In this document: positions 31,283 to 41,582 of the stretch, piece by piece | Numbering within the stretch: the stretch's first letter is position 1 | Layout: each line of letters opens with the position of its first letter | Assembly (NCBI GenBank): GCA_012274445.1 | Contig: JAAROD010000087.1 | Coordinates: 930,001-994,000 of the forward strand | Reading direction: 5' to 3' | DNA length: 64,000 nucleotides | DNA from: Sclerotiophoma versabilis | Lineage: Eukaryota; Ascomycota; Dothideomycetes; Pleosporales; Didymellaceae | Position numbers and translations under genes: made by a program | The notes under the pieces: generated by a model | What the model was told of the DNA's origin: nothing | Seen by the model: the letters and a program-made list of their open reading frames with translations, nothing else | The model's database searches: none

Positions 31283-32629
31283 TCATACTGTCTCGTATTC
31301 TGGCGGCGGGAATGCTTGAGGGGGTGGGCTTGCAAGAGACTGTTCAGGTCCAGCGATTCCATCCTCCGGCACATGACTGAAAGTCCAAGCTGAGACAAGT
31401 TGAACTTTGTCCTTGCAGACGATTCCAGACCATTCATTTTTGACGCACTCGCCCCACATCTCAACCTGCAGTTCGTGTTCCAAGGTCATACCATAGCTTG
31501 AGAAGCTTGGTATGATCCTCTCATCGTTCTTCACTATCTGCAGCTCCGCAAGATCGGCCAGATTGATGCCATCTTCGAGTGGCTCGCCCTCCCCTGAACT
31601 GAATTTCTTGTCAATCACAGTTGTTGTGCGTTGAGCGCGGTCAATGTGTTCAACTGCACGGTTGATTGATTTGGTGGGTTGCGGGACGAACGTCTCGTAG
31701 GTTGAGACCACCTGTACACGTACACGGCGCAGGAATAGCGGCGGGGGTTCGGGAATGGACGCCGACCGGTCTAGGTGCTGCAAGGTAACGTGTATGCGGA
31801 AATCAGAACCGATCACTATCACTCGTGGAGGCGTTGCGAGGACGTTGAATCGGTAAAAGGGTATCTCGCTGAAGGTTTCTACGCCGAAGAAGAGCTCTTT
31901 CTCTACGAGGAAGTCTTTGACTTTGCTGAACTTGTTGGTTTTCGCCTTTGCGTTTGGTAGAAGCTTCCGTGTTCGAATGAACTTGTAACGGCACTGTTGC
32001 TTGGGAAGAGTAGTGCCAAAATCCAAGTTTGGCTGCAGTAGGGACAAGTCGTATTCTGGTGCTGGCGGCATGAACTTGACTTCCTGTCGAATCCTGAGTG
32101 CCGAATCTGCCCTTGCCTCTAGATAGTACGAGATTCCGGGCGAGACTGCGACCTCGGCGTTCATCAACGTGATGCAACTCGGTGGTAAGGGAAAACCTGG
32201 AGAGTGCTGGAATCGGGGATGACCGAAGGAGTCTTTCGAATAATGCCATCGCCGTCCTGCCGGTGGCGCCTGAACAGCGACATGTGGGAATGTGAATTGA
32301 AAGGGGAGTTCGACTTTGCCATCGCCTGCTGTTCCTTGGCGCAAGATATCGTAGTTGTCACCGGTACTGGAGGAAGTGAACAGCTCTTGCTCCAGACGAA
32401 AGAGCTCAGTTTTGCATCCTTCGAGGTCTTTGTCGTAGATGATGGATATGCCCTTAAAGACGACGCTCATATTCTGAGGTCTTGCAGTAGGATCGACGCG
32501 AACAATGCCATGCACAAGGTCTCCCGCTGTGTAGACGTGATTTGCATCTGAGAAGAGATCGATGTACAGTGGATTCTGGGCCAGATTAATATGGGAGGCG
32601 CCCGCAATGGAGACGCTTCCGGAACGCAT
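31283..32629 (-). CDS. Arrestin-like adaptor with C-terminal PPxY motif
   Basis: Single exon, 448 residues. The N-terminal half has the alpha-arrestin fold pattern (IDLFSDANHVYTAGDLVHGI, VVFKGISIIYDKD, VELPFQFTFP) with a strand-rich C-terminal domain after it. The last residues, PPPEYETV (441-448), contain PPEY, a ligand for WW domains of Rsp5/NEDD4-type ubiquitin ligases. Fungal alpha-arrestins use such motifs to bring the ligase to plasma-membrane transporters for endocytosis. Whether a second PPxY exists was checked by eye: only this one is seen. It is divergent from the CBP3 gene across about 500 bases. It is unlike the PalF/Art groups in being short, so its cargo cannot be named. Confidence 0.88.
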   Translation of the reverse strand: MRSGSVSIAGASHINLAQNPLYIDLFSDANHVYTAGDLVHGIVRVDPTARPQNMSVVFKGISIIYDKDLEGCKTELFRLEQELFTSSSTGDNYDILRQGTAGDGKVELPFQFTFPHVAVQAPPAGRRWHYSKDSFGHPRFQHSPGFPLPPSCITLMNAEVAVSPGISYYLEARADSALRIRQEVKFMPPAPEYDLSLLQPNLDFGTTLPKQQCRYKFIRTRKLLPNAKAKTNKFSKVKDFLVEKELFFGVETFSEIPFYRFNVLATPPRVIVIGSDFRIHVTLQHLDRSASIPEPPPLFLRRVRVQVVSTYETFVPQPTKSINRAVEHIDRAQRTTTVIDKKFSSGEGEPLEDGINLADLAELQIVKNDERIIPSFSSYGMTLEHELQVEMWGECVKNEWSGIVCKDKVQLVSAWTFSHVPEDGIAGPEQSLASPPPQAFPPPEYETV

Positions 32630-33125
32630 GTCTGCTCTGCTGCAGGGTTGAGGTTAGGTTGGAGCTTGCATGGCGGCGCGACAGGTGAGATGCGGGCAAG
32701 GCGGCGGCTGGCGTTATCCGAACAGGCTGGGGATGATGCGGGGAACGCGGAGGTTTAGCTGTTATACCCAGGAGGATGCGCGACATACGGCTAACATTAC
32801 AAGTCAGGTGCAGCTCCTTGCAATCACCATTTTGCATATGTTGATGCAGCATCTCCGGGCCGGTGCTGGCTTGTTCCGGCATCATTGGCTGCAATTACTT
32901 GGCTTGGACAGCAGCTTGTGTTCGATTCGGGCAAGCCAAGCTGCTGCGCCTGCGGAGTTGATGGAAGTCCGGTCACGGGATCATGGCTGGGCTTGGTGGT
33001 GGAAGCGGCGTCGCTGTGGTGCTTCGATTGGACTGGGCGGAGCTAGGGTTTGATGAGATCATTGATCTTTGCGGCAAGGCGCGTCGCGACTTTTTGGACA
33101 TCGCACGACCTCATCAACCACCACA
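32630..33125. other. Bidirectional promoter region between arrestin and CBP3
   Basis: About 500 GC-richer bases separate two divergently transcribed starts. No clear TATA box; small antisense frames only. Confidence 0.5.
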
Positions 33126-34155
33126 ATGGCGTCCTACTACACCTGCGGGGCATGCTCTCGGGCGCTGTCAAGAGCGAGCTCATCTTGGCTACAGGTGGGA
33201 AATGAGATTGCGCCTCCACATCCCCTGCTAACATGGCCAGTCGAGCGACAAGACAGCTCTGCGTCGAGCCCAGCGAAACTTGTCGACAACCGCGCCGAGC
33301 CTCTACCACGCATCGCACAGCCTCAATGCAGATGTCAGGCCAGAAGCAATCAAGAAGCCGTACCCAAACGTCAAGTCTGGCGTTTCGGGGCTCGCGCAGA
33401 AACTGCGTGAGAAGGCACCGTTGATGACAGAGCCGTACGTTGCGTATGGCGCCACACGCGATTTGATCAAGGAGTGCGCGAGGCCCGGAGAATACAAGAT
33501 CCCTCAGGCGCTTCAGAAGGGCGCTGAGATTCCTACTATTGAGAACGGCGTGCACCTGGGAGAAGGTGAGGGGTGGTGGTATGAGAGTGAGTGTCCTTGG
33601 CTTTCAAGAGGAGCTGCTGCGCGCCTGAAGATGCGTTGCTAACACTATGCAGCTCTCGGTCTCAAGCCCACGTTTGCCAACTGGACGCAGATCACCTTCA
33701 TCCACATGTATATGCTGCAAGTACGCTTCAGGATGCTGCCGGAAACGCATGCTAGCACGTGGATCCAGCACCTGACGAACCACGCCTTCTACGCCGCTGA
33801 AGATCGACTTGTCGTGTGGCACAAGTTCAATGCGAACTCTCTCCGCCAGAAGCATCTCAAGGACATGTTCTCGCAGTGGCGTGCCGTGCTCTTGTCATAC
33901 GACGAGGGCCTGATGAAGGGCGATGCCATGCTGGCGGCTGCCATCTGGAGGAACCTGTTGGGCGCCAAGGAGGACGTCGATTTCCAGAAGCTCGCGCAGA
34001 TTGTAGGATACATGAGGAGGGAGCTGAAGAGGCTGGAGAACGCAAGCGACGATGAGGTCGTCGACGGGCTCTGGAAGTTCAAGGGCGACCCTGGCGACGA
34101 GGCCAGCCTTGTGAAGCAGTCGAGCAGGATGATGATGGACAGCACGAAGGCGTAA
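33126..34155 (+). CDS. CBP3: Ubiquinol-cytochrome c chaperone (cytochrome b assembly factor)
   Basis: Three exons (33126-33194, 33241-33586, 33653-34155) encode 305 residues. The first exon carries a mitochondrial-type presequence (MASYYTCGACSRALSRASSS) and the second adds a basic RRAQRNLSTTAPSLYHASHS. The chaperone domain starts about residue 138: LGLKPTFANWTQITFIHMYM, LQVRFRMLPETHASTWIQHL, and the Leu-rich helical bundle WRAVLLSYDEGLMKGDAMLA and AAIWRNLLGAKEDVDF. This is the Cbp3/UQCC1 family, which with Cbp6 binds mitoribosomes and newly made cytochrome b and passes it into complex III. Length and motif order are normal and no key feature is missing. An essential gene for respiration, so it marks ordinary core genome here. 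Confidence 0.93.
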
Positions 34156-35535
34156 ATGTGTGGTGTTGTCGCAGCGTTGCGGTGCCTGCACATTGCTCTG
34201 TTGTATCAAGCACGTTGTATATTATGTACTCTACTGTGTAGATTGCCACCACTGTAGGTCAGGCAAGTGAAGCGTCACCTTGATATTGCTGGCATCACCC
34301 TCGCATCGCTGGCATCAAACTCAAATCCTTGCGCCATACGACCAGTGATGTTCAGAATCCTGCGGGAGTAGCCGAATCATGCAACATTAGGCTCCTCGAG
34401 TCTTAGGCTAGTTCTAGTGCACGTGAAAGATCTTCTTTGTTCACAGCACCAAACATCAGAGCACCCCGGGATTGGCTGCCGGTCTCAGAGTAAGGTTGAG
34501 GTCCAGGCATTTGCAGCATCTGTAATTCTAACGGTGCTTGCCTGCACAGTGTCGGGGTTGCCAACTATCACTGTCAGGTTGGCAATTCTCGCCGAAGAGG
34601 GTCCGGCGAAGAGAGATTGGCTACGTCAGGTGTGGAGGGTGCTGGAAAGACTACCAAAGTACCTTCTCAGCCCTGTGGAGTTCACACACCGACAATCTCC
34701 GCACTGGCCGCTTGTTTGAGGCGCACGCGTGCAGTCGTGCAGTCGCCGTGGCTGTCGTTTGTGGTCATGAGACAGGCACCAGGAGACGGACGTTTGAAGA
34801 CATGAGGACGGGGCGCTAAAACTAGGACCCCTGGCGTACCTGAGAGCAGCCAGACGCCGGCGAGGGGGATGGGCAGGCCGCGCAGGACAGTGCTCGTGAT
34901 GGGTCGTCGAGACAGGAGCCGCCATGGAGCCGCCATGGAGCGGCTGCAGGGGCTCTGCTAAGCTGCGGGCGGGTGACTAAGCTCGATGGGCAGGGCCGAC
35001 GGTCAGTAGTGAGGTGGTTAGCAGATCTCAAGCTTCGACGATGCAGCGTCACCACTCTCTCGACCACCTCCTACGCTCGCTCCGTGCCGTGCCTGAGCTG
35101 CGTTTGCCGTGCGCGACACCCGGACTGTTCGCCCTGCAGCGTGTTGTCGTCTCGGAAGCCAGCCGCCTCCCCTGCCCCATCTCGCTGTGTGCTTGCGTGC
35201 TTGCGTGCTTGACCGCTTGCCTCGACTACCCTCTAGCCCCGAAAGCAGACGAAACACGTGCGGGTCCCCTCACGCCCAGCAGCAGCGCACATACGAGGCC
35301 TGACAGCGAAGCCTGTGCCTGAGCCTGGAGCCCTCGCCTGGCCTGTCTGCGCTGCGCCCACGCCCACGCCCACGCCCACGCCTGCGCCTGCGCCTACGTT
35401 GCGCCTACAGCTCGCCCGCCCCGTCTCCCCTTGCACGCCGCGGCTGTGTTCGCTGCAGCAGTCGCCCCGAGTCTTGCCACGGCCACCGGAGGCCCATCGC
35501 CGCTGAACGCGCGCCGCGCCCAGCCCACCGCTCCC
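34156..35535. other. Long GC-rich upstream region of the F-box/WD40 gene
   Basis: No gene recognised. The last 500 bases are C-rich with CGCCCA repeats and may be a long leader. Open frames such as 35041-35322 follow from high GC and could be upstream ORFs, but nothing supports translation. Confidence 0.5.
35356..35395 (+). repeat. CGCCCA hexanucleotide repeat
   Basis: Four CGCCCA/CGCCTG-type units in tandem within the leader region of the F-box gene. Confidence 0.8.
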
Positions 35536-37805
35536 ATGGAGCACGACGACGGCTACTTCACGCCCCAGCGCGACGGCCCGCACAGCAGCGCCGCCGCCCA
35601 GCTCGACTCGGACACAGACATGGCCGCCTCGGCCGCTGCATCGTCGTCGCGCGCCGCCCTGCTCTCGTCGCCCGTCGCCCACGCCCGCAAGCCCAGCCGG
35701 CTGTCACGCTCAGGAGTGCCGCGCCCCATCATCACCCCCACGAGCCCGCTGTCCTCGACCATCCCGCACAACCTGCTGCCCTCGGCGCCCGCCTCGCCGC
35801 CGACGCCTGCCCCGAGCCCAACCCCGACCCAGCGCGCGCCCGACTGGAGCACCGCGTCCGAGCATGAGGACTCGCACATCAAGGCCATCCGCGGCCACTT
35901 TGGCGACATGACCCGCGCCGAGCGCCTGCGCCTGCTGGGCGAGCTGCTCAACCTGTGCGACAGCCAGGAGCTGAGCTTCGTCGCCGAGTTTGTGAGCCCG
36001 CGCCTGAAAAAGGACCCCTTCCTGGTGCTGCCGACCGAGCTGTCGCTCCGGGTACGTACCGTTGCTGCTGCCTGAGCTAAGACGTGCCTTAGCGGCTGAC
36101 ATGCCTTGCAGATCCTCGAATGCGTCGACGACCCCACCACACTGGCACGCGCCTCGCAGGTCTCCAAGAAGTGGCGAGAGCTCGTCAACGACGACGGCGC
36201 CTGGCGACTGCTGTGCCAGAAGTACTCCTTCCGCCAGCTGCTGCCCCACGAACGGAACGGCCCGGCCTCGCCGAGCGACGACATGGATACCGACCAGCTG
36301 TGGCCCCAGGAGGCTGACCGCCTGTCGAGAGCAGACGACACGCCCACCAACAAGCACCTCGACGTAGGCTCGCCCAGCGCTGCCACCGGAGAGCTCCGAA
36401 CGCGGAGTCTGGACCGCGATGCAAAGCGGACCCCCTCCCAGCGCAAGTCAAAGGCCATCTCATATCGATCACACTTCAAGCAGCGCTACATGGTCGAGAC
36501 AGCATGGCGCAACGGCGGCGTGTGCGACGCACGACAGATCACCCCCGACCAGGGTGTGGTCACGAGTCTCCACCTGACCAAGAAGTACATCGTGGTTGCG
36601 CTCGACAACGCCAAGATCCACGTCTTTGACACCGTCGGCGACCACCAGAAGACACTGCAGGGGCACGTGATGGGCGTGTGGGCCATGGTGCCCTGGGGCG
36701 ACCTGCTGGTCAGTGGTGGATGTGATCGTGACGTCCGAGTGTGGAACTTGGCTACAGGGTATGTGAACGGACGTCCGACATGGAACCATGCTAAACCACC
36801 ACCACAGCTATCCTCAGTTCACACTGCGCGGCCACACCTCGACCGTCCGATGCCTGAAGATGTCGGATGCCAACACCGCAATCTCCGGCTCGCGAGACAC
36901 GACATTGCGAATCTGGGATCTGAAGAAGGGCATCTGCAAGCACGTCCTGATCGGTCACCAGGCCAGCGTTAGGTGTCTGGAGATTCACGGCGACCTTGTT
37001 GTATCGGGCAGCTACGACACCACAGCAAAGATCTGGAGCATCTCCGAGGGCAAGTGCCTGCGCACACTGACAGGCCACTTCAGCCAGATCTACGCCATTG
37101 CCTTCGACGGAAAGAAGATTGCAACAGGCAGCCTGGACACAAGTGTCCGAATCTGGGATCCAAATGACGGGTAAGTTATTTGTATCACACCAACATCCTT
37201 TACTCACGCGTGACAGCAAATGCTTGGCTGTGCTACAAGGCCACACCTCGCTCGTTGGACAGCTCCAGATGCGCGACGACATTCTGGTGACTGGCGGGTC
37301 AGATGGTTCGGTTCGAGTCTGGAGTTTGGCGACGTACCAGGCAATTCACAGACTAGCGGCGCATGATAATAGTGTCACCAGCCTGCAGTTTGACAACACC
37401 CGCATTGTCAGTGGCGGGAGTGATGGACGAGTCAAGGTCTGGGACCTGAAGAAGGGCACCCTTGTCCGAGAACTTAGCACACCAGCGGAAGCCGTCTGGA
37501 GAGTTGTGTTTGAAGAGGAAAAGGCTGTCATCATGGCTAGCAGGGGCGGGCGCACAATCATGGAGGTGAGTTGAATAACTGGTAGCCTCGCGTACGACTA
37601 CTGACTCGATCAGGTATGGGACTTCTCTCCACCTCCAGATGAAGACTACGACACACCACGTTCTGGCAGTCCAGCGAGCATGCCCGACCACCTCGACCTC
37701 GAACATCCCCGCCCTCAATCTGCCATCCTGCCTCGCACAACACCACTTGTCCAGGAAGACGACGGTGTCGGCGACGTCACAATGGCAGACGCCGGCGAAG
37801 TCTGA
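35536..37805 (+). CDS. F-box/WD40 substrate receptor of an SCF ubiquitin ligase (Cdc4/Pop1 type)
   Basis: Five exons (35536-36051, 36112-36758, 36808-37170, 37217-37565, 37614-37805) give 688 residues. Start MEHDDGYFTPQ is chosen over an upstream in-frame ATG because coding character begins there. Residues 1-110 are a Ser/Pro/Ala-rich disordered part. A helical segment (RLRLLGELLNLCDSQELSFV) leads to the F-box at about 160-205 (PFLVLPTELSLR, ILECVDDPTTLARASQVSKK). Eight WD40 repeats follow, with clear VSGGCDRDVRVWN, ISGSRDTTLRIWD, VSGSYDTTAKIWS, ATGSLDTSVRIWD, VTGGSDGSVRVWS and VSGGSDGRVKVWD. An eight-bladed propeller fits Cdc4, which recognises phosphorylated degrons such as those on Sic1-like inhibitors. 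Met30/SconB is the main alternative, but its F-box linker differs. The tail is acidic. Confidence 0.88.
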
Positions 37806-38256
37806 TCGTGCACGATGCGCTTTTGACATTCTACGACCCCGTTTAATGCTTATTCAGAGCTTCGGCAGTCTCTCTTTCGCACCACGTACCCTGCGTGCAC
37901 ACATGCGCTGGCCGGCGCCGCGCCACGCCGCAGCATTGTTGATACTGACCATTATTATACCCTTCACAGCGCCAAGTCGCTGCTTATACTAAGTCGCTGC
38001 CCACACCGAGTTGCTGTTCACCTCGCCGCCGCACATGTTGACCACGCGGCGGACAAACCTACATCACGCCACACCCCTGCATTCCGGGCGTACCACATCA
38101 TAGCATCTATTGTCATCTATACCCACGACTTAAGGGGATTGAACGAGGAATTGAAACATGTATTGAAAGAGGAAATGGAAAGAGCAGAAAGCTACCCAGC
38201 GCATCATCCGGCTATCCATCAGCAAAGTTTGGGAAGATATGTTGTTGGACAGCAAT

Positions 38257-38311
38257 CTGTTGCTGTTGCTGTTGCTGTTGCTGTTGATGTTGATATTGAT
38301 ATTGATATTAA
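38257..38311 (+). repeat. CTGTTG microsatellite grading into GATATT units
   Basis: Five or more CTGTTG/GTTGCT units followed by TGATGT and TGATATT units; degenerate at its right end. Confidence 0.85.
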
Positions 38312-38518
38312 TACGAGCGGGCGGGCGAGGGTCCTGCGCTGCACAGGCTGGGATCGACTGAACTGGAAAAGTTCGCACAGGCGTTCCGGATGGACGTTCA
38401 AAACGGCGTTCAGAATGAGAATTTGAATTCGGAGTTTGGATGGCGTGTTTGAATCTTCCCCCTTCCGACTCAACGTAGACTGTCACTTGTGTCTAAAACG
38501 GAAACTTACTTCTTCATC

Positions 38519-38587
38519 TGTTGTCTTGTGTTGTCTTGTGTTGTCTCGCGTGTCTCGCATGTTTGTCTCGCATGTTTGTCTCGCATA
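38519..38587 (+). repeat. Compound minisatellite (TGTTGTCTTG and TGTTTGTCTCGCA units)
   Basis: Three 10-bp TGTTGTCT(T/C)G units are followed by three 13-bp TGTTTGTCTCGCA-like units. Confidence 0.8.
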
Positions 38588-39307
38588 CCTCATCATCGCC
38601 TCACACATCACCGCCACAAACTCAGTACACAACAAAGTGCCTGCATATTCGTATATGCAAACGAAAATCAACAAACATACGAGGGCATCCTTCCTTCGAG
38701 CTTTGTAGACAGTCCTCCTAAGCGCTCCATATAACACAAGTAATACTCGGTATGCGCGCTAACTACTGAAGTAATTATACTACTACTACCAGCATAATAC
38801 AACGAGTGCCTGCGCATCACAAATCTATCTCGGCAAAGTGCGCTGCAATCTACTCGTACCGCGCAATTACGAATTTCCACGATTCCCCAGCCTTGCAATA
38901 GAATAAATGTAATGTTTAGTAAGTTTTTCTATGGGTAGGGACACAATGAGTAGCGACTTTGAAATATGTTAGAATAAATATATGGGGTTTGAAAAAACAC
39001 GTAGTAGTGAGTGGTGGGTGGGTACATGGCGATGAAGTATGTGTAAGACTTAGAGTTGCTATCTCTTCCCTTTAGATTTCAGTCTACCTACCTATTACAA
39101 ATAAATGGCTATCTGTAGTCTGTAAGTAGCTTTCCTGACTGTTGTGTTTTTGGGTACTTTTAAAATTGATTGATGGGGTTTGAGACTGGATTCCTGTTTT
39201 TTTTCTTTTTTCTTTCTTTCCATGAGTGTGCAGTCAGTCAGTCAGTCTGCCTTGCAGATTTTGACTCTGCTAGCTCGTTGGTATTGGGGTTCTTGCGGGG
39301 TTCTTGC

Positions 39308-39384
<77 letters not shown>
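39308..39384 (+). repeat. TTG trinucleotide microsatellite, about 25 copies
   Basis: A 77-base uninterrupted TTG run, intergenic between the F-box gene and the HET gene. Confidence 0.97.
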
Positions 39385-39800
39385 AAGAGTGGATACGTAG
39401 TCTTTTCTGCTGCATTGTATACAGGCATGTATGGTTTGTCTGTGTTTCTATCGTGAAAGCTGACTGCGGGCTTGATATGGATCAGAGCTATCATCTAGGC
39501 CCTATTAGTAGTGCATTTAGGGGTTGATGTTTTGTTTAGTAAGACGCTACGCATCTGCTTCGTTCTGTACGTTTTGATTCTCAATTCTAAAGGACCATGT
39601 GTAGGTTCTTCGCAGTATCTTAGACCCTAGAGGCTTTAAAATTCAATGTGTAGCTCTGGGCGTGTTATAGTGCTTTTGAGTTAAAACTTGACACTTCGTA
39701 TGTATGGAATTCGGCTTTCATTAAGTAAAATTAGCGTACGCAGCGTGAAAGAGTTTCATGTGGATGGATTCACTACCGAACGATAGTAGCCAGTATGCTG

Positions 39801-41582
39801 TCAATATATCTCGATCACCTGTCTTTCCCCAATGTGCTGATGAGGGCAATCTTTCATTTCAGGGAGAAATTTGTCCCAATTTGAGGGGTCCCGGAGTATC
39901 TTTTCCCAAAAGCGCGCAGCACAAATGTCTTCCCACCAACCCGCACCAACGATCCTGAATCTGGGTCCAGTCAAAGGCCTTAGGATGGCATGTTCTCTTA
40001 TGCCATTGATTCGAAAAACAACGTCTCCCGGTTGAGAAGTAATGAAACGAGAGGAGAGTAGTATACCATGCGTGCATTTAGTCGTCCTATTATTCGGATT
40101 ATCCGACTCGGTAGGAACACCCGGACTTTCCAGGTTGATCACAGCCATCCGCGATGCAAGTCCTTCGAGCTGATCCCCCTTCACGCCTTTACGCCGTATC
40201 TTGGCACGAGAACTCTTGAGGACACCTTGGAATTTTCGCCCCTTTACACATTTGTCGAAAAGTTCCACACCATACCCATTTGCAGTCAGGCAAGTATCGA
40301 TCTGATGTGCAACAACTCTTAGACATGGTAGAACCTGTGAAGTGGGCATGGGCGTGTCCACCCTCTGTATAGGTGTCGACTGCGATCCTTTGCTTCCACC
40401 AATCGAGGAGCAATCAAATGTTTTGTTTGGAAGAAGGAGATGAACATGTCGCGTCCAAAATTTAGGACGTGTATATTCGTAGGCCGAAGAGACTCTTGGA
40501 GAGTGCATGTATCGACATAGGCTGTCAACAGTGAAGCAGCTGACGTTTCCCAAGTCTTCGTAATATTGAGGGAGATGGGCATGTTTGAGCATCCCAAGAT
40601 CATGGTATGTTGTAATAAATGCCAGGATCGCCTCAGCAAAGACCTGTTCCGGACTCAGCGAGTAGTTGACTGTGATCAACAACCGTATATCGGGTGCGAG
40701 TAGACTTAGTATGCCGTAGATCTTGTCCCGTGGGTTAGAGCATGAGGATGACAAAGACGTTCTCAATAATGGCTTCAAGCTTTGGTATGGGGCTGTGGAT
40801 ATACACATCCGGATTGGTCCGGGAATGTTGATGCGATTTCTAAGACAGACTTGACCAAGACGTGAAATTGCGTCATGCGTCAAAGTGGCTTTGGCGGAGT
40901 TCACATGGAGTGTGATTCCTTTGGCTAAAGCCATCTCCTGGATAACCCAGAGGCGACCGAAATATCGGCATTGGAAAAGCACTTTCATCTGTTCAACAAC
41001 TGGTCCTCTTGGCGCGTTGTGAACATCGTCAGAAGCAAGCCATTGCATGACCTCTGCTGTACTTCTGTCTCTCTGCTCAATGTAAACATGGACCTGTATG
41101 GCCTCTCGATAAATGAGGTCCATCAGACCGACCTGGTGATTACGTTCGCGAGTATTTTCTTGATTGATGCACATGGCGTCGATCCAGAACCTTCGACGTG
41201 ATCCATGTTCTCGTAGGCAACGCAGTGCAGCTTCACAGTTTTTTGTCACGAAGAATACACTGCCATCAATATAAACACGTTGTGACTTAGTGTCATCTCC
41301 GTCTTCCGTTGCCCAGGTATATGAGACAGCCTCGTACTCCGAGAACCGCAGTCCGGCAAAGATAAGCGTGCAGTGTATGGGGCTCTCATAATCTCCCGGC
41401 TCCAGAACAACCAGTCTGATATTCTGTTCCCATTCCAGGCACCGCAAATCGGTGTATATATAGCTCTGCTCTTGGGTGGCAGCCTTCTCCTGTAATGAAT
41501 TTCCAAGAGATCGTGTTTCTCCACAGGACAAGCAGCTTCGAAGCCCATCGAATTCTCGAACGTCGGTATGGCGGCAAGGCAT
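39801..41582 (-). CDS. HET-domain (heterokaryon incompatibility) protein, intact
   Basis: Single exon. The start at 41582 is chosen over the upstream in-frame ATG at 41675 because MPCRHTDVREFDGLRSCLSC is a recurrent N-terminus of this protein type; this gives 593 residues. The HET domain spans about residues 75-225: YEAVSYTWATEDG, VYIDGSVFFVTKNCEAALRC, RFWIDAMCINQ, EVMQWL, and FGRLWVIQEMALAKG. It is followed by NPRDKIYGILSLLAPD and a C-terminal part ending in the frequent 'GDVVFRINGIREHAILR' type segment. The short Cys pair CLSCGE near the N-terminus may bind metal. It would act in allorecognition cell death, with the partner unknown. No lesion is seen, unlike the HET pseudogene at 3.1-5.7 kb, and it shares little sequence with that one. 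Confidence 0.9.
   Translation of the reverse strand: MPCRHTDVREFDGLRSCLSCGETRSLGNSLQEKAATQEQSYIYTDLRCLEWEQNIRLVVLEPGDYESPIHCTLIFAGLRFSEYEAVSYTWATEDGDDTKSQRVYIDGSVFFVTKNCEAALRCLREHGSRRRFWIDAMCINQENTRERNHQVGLMDLIYREAIQVHVYIEQRDRSTAEVMQWLASDDVHNAPRGPVVEQMKVLFQCRYFGRLWVIQEMALAKGITLHVNSAKATLTHDAISRLGQVCLRNRINIPGPIRMCISTAPYQSLKPLLRTSLSSSCSNPRDKIYGILSLLAPDIRLLITVNYSLSPEQVFAEAILAFITTYHDLGMLKHAHLPQYYEDLGNVSCFTVDSLCRYMHSPRVSSAYEYTRPKFWTRHVHLLLPNKTFDCSSIGGSKGSQSTPIQRVDTPMPTSQVLPCLRVVAHQIDTCLTANGYGVELFDKCVKGRKFQGVLKSSRAKIRRKGVKGDQLEGLASRMAVINLESPGVPTESDNPNNRTTKCTHGILLSSRFITSQPGDVVFRINGIREHAILRPLTGPRFRIVGAGWWEDICAARFWEKILRDPSNWDKFLPEMKDCPHQHIGERQVIEIY

Larger units (their letters stand above)
37806..39800. 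other. 2-kb intergenic region rich in microsatellites
   Basis: No gene recognised on either strand. Open frames here come from tandem repeats (Leu- or Thr-rich products), and the repeats are listed separately. Confidence 0.6.

Noticed and set aside
35041..35322. Upstream frame in the F-box gene leader
   Set aside because: High GC makes long frames common here; translation of a leader peptide cannot be supported.
38130..38590. CRISPR-like regular repeats
   Set aside because: These are short microsatellites without spacers; the organism is a fungus, where CRISPR arrays are not expected.
39170..39494. Leu-, Cys- and Thr-rich frames around 39.3 kb
   Set aside because: They are translations of the TTG microsatellite in different frames.
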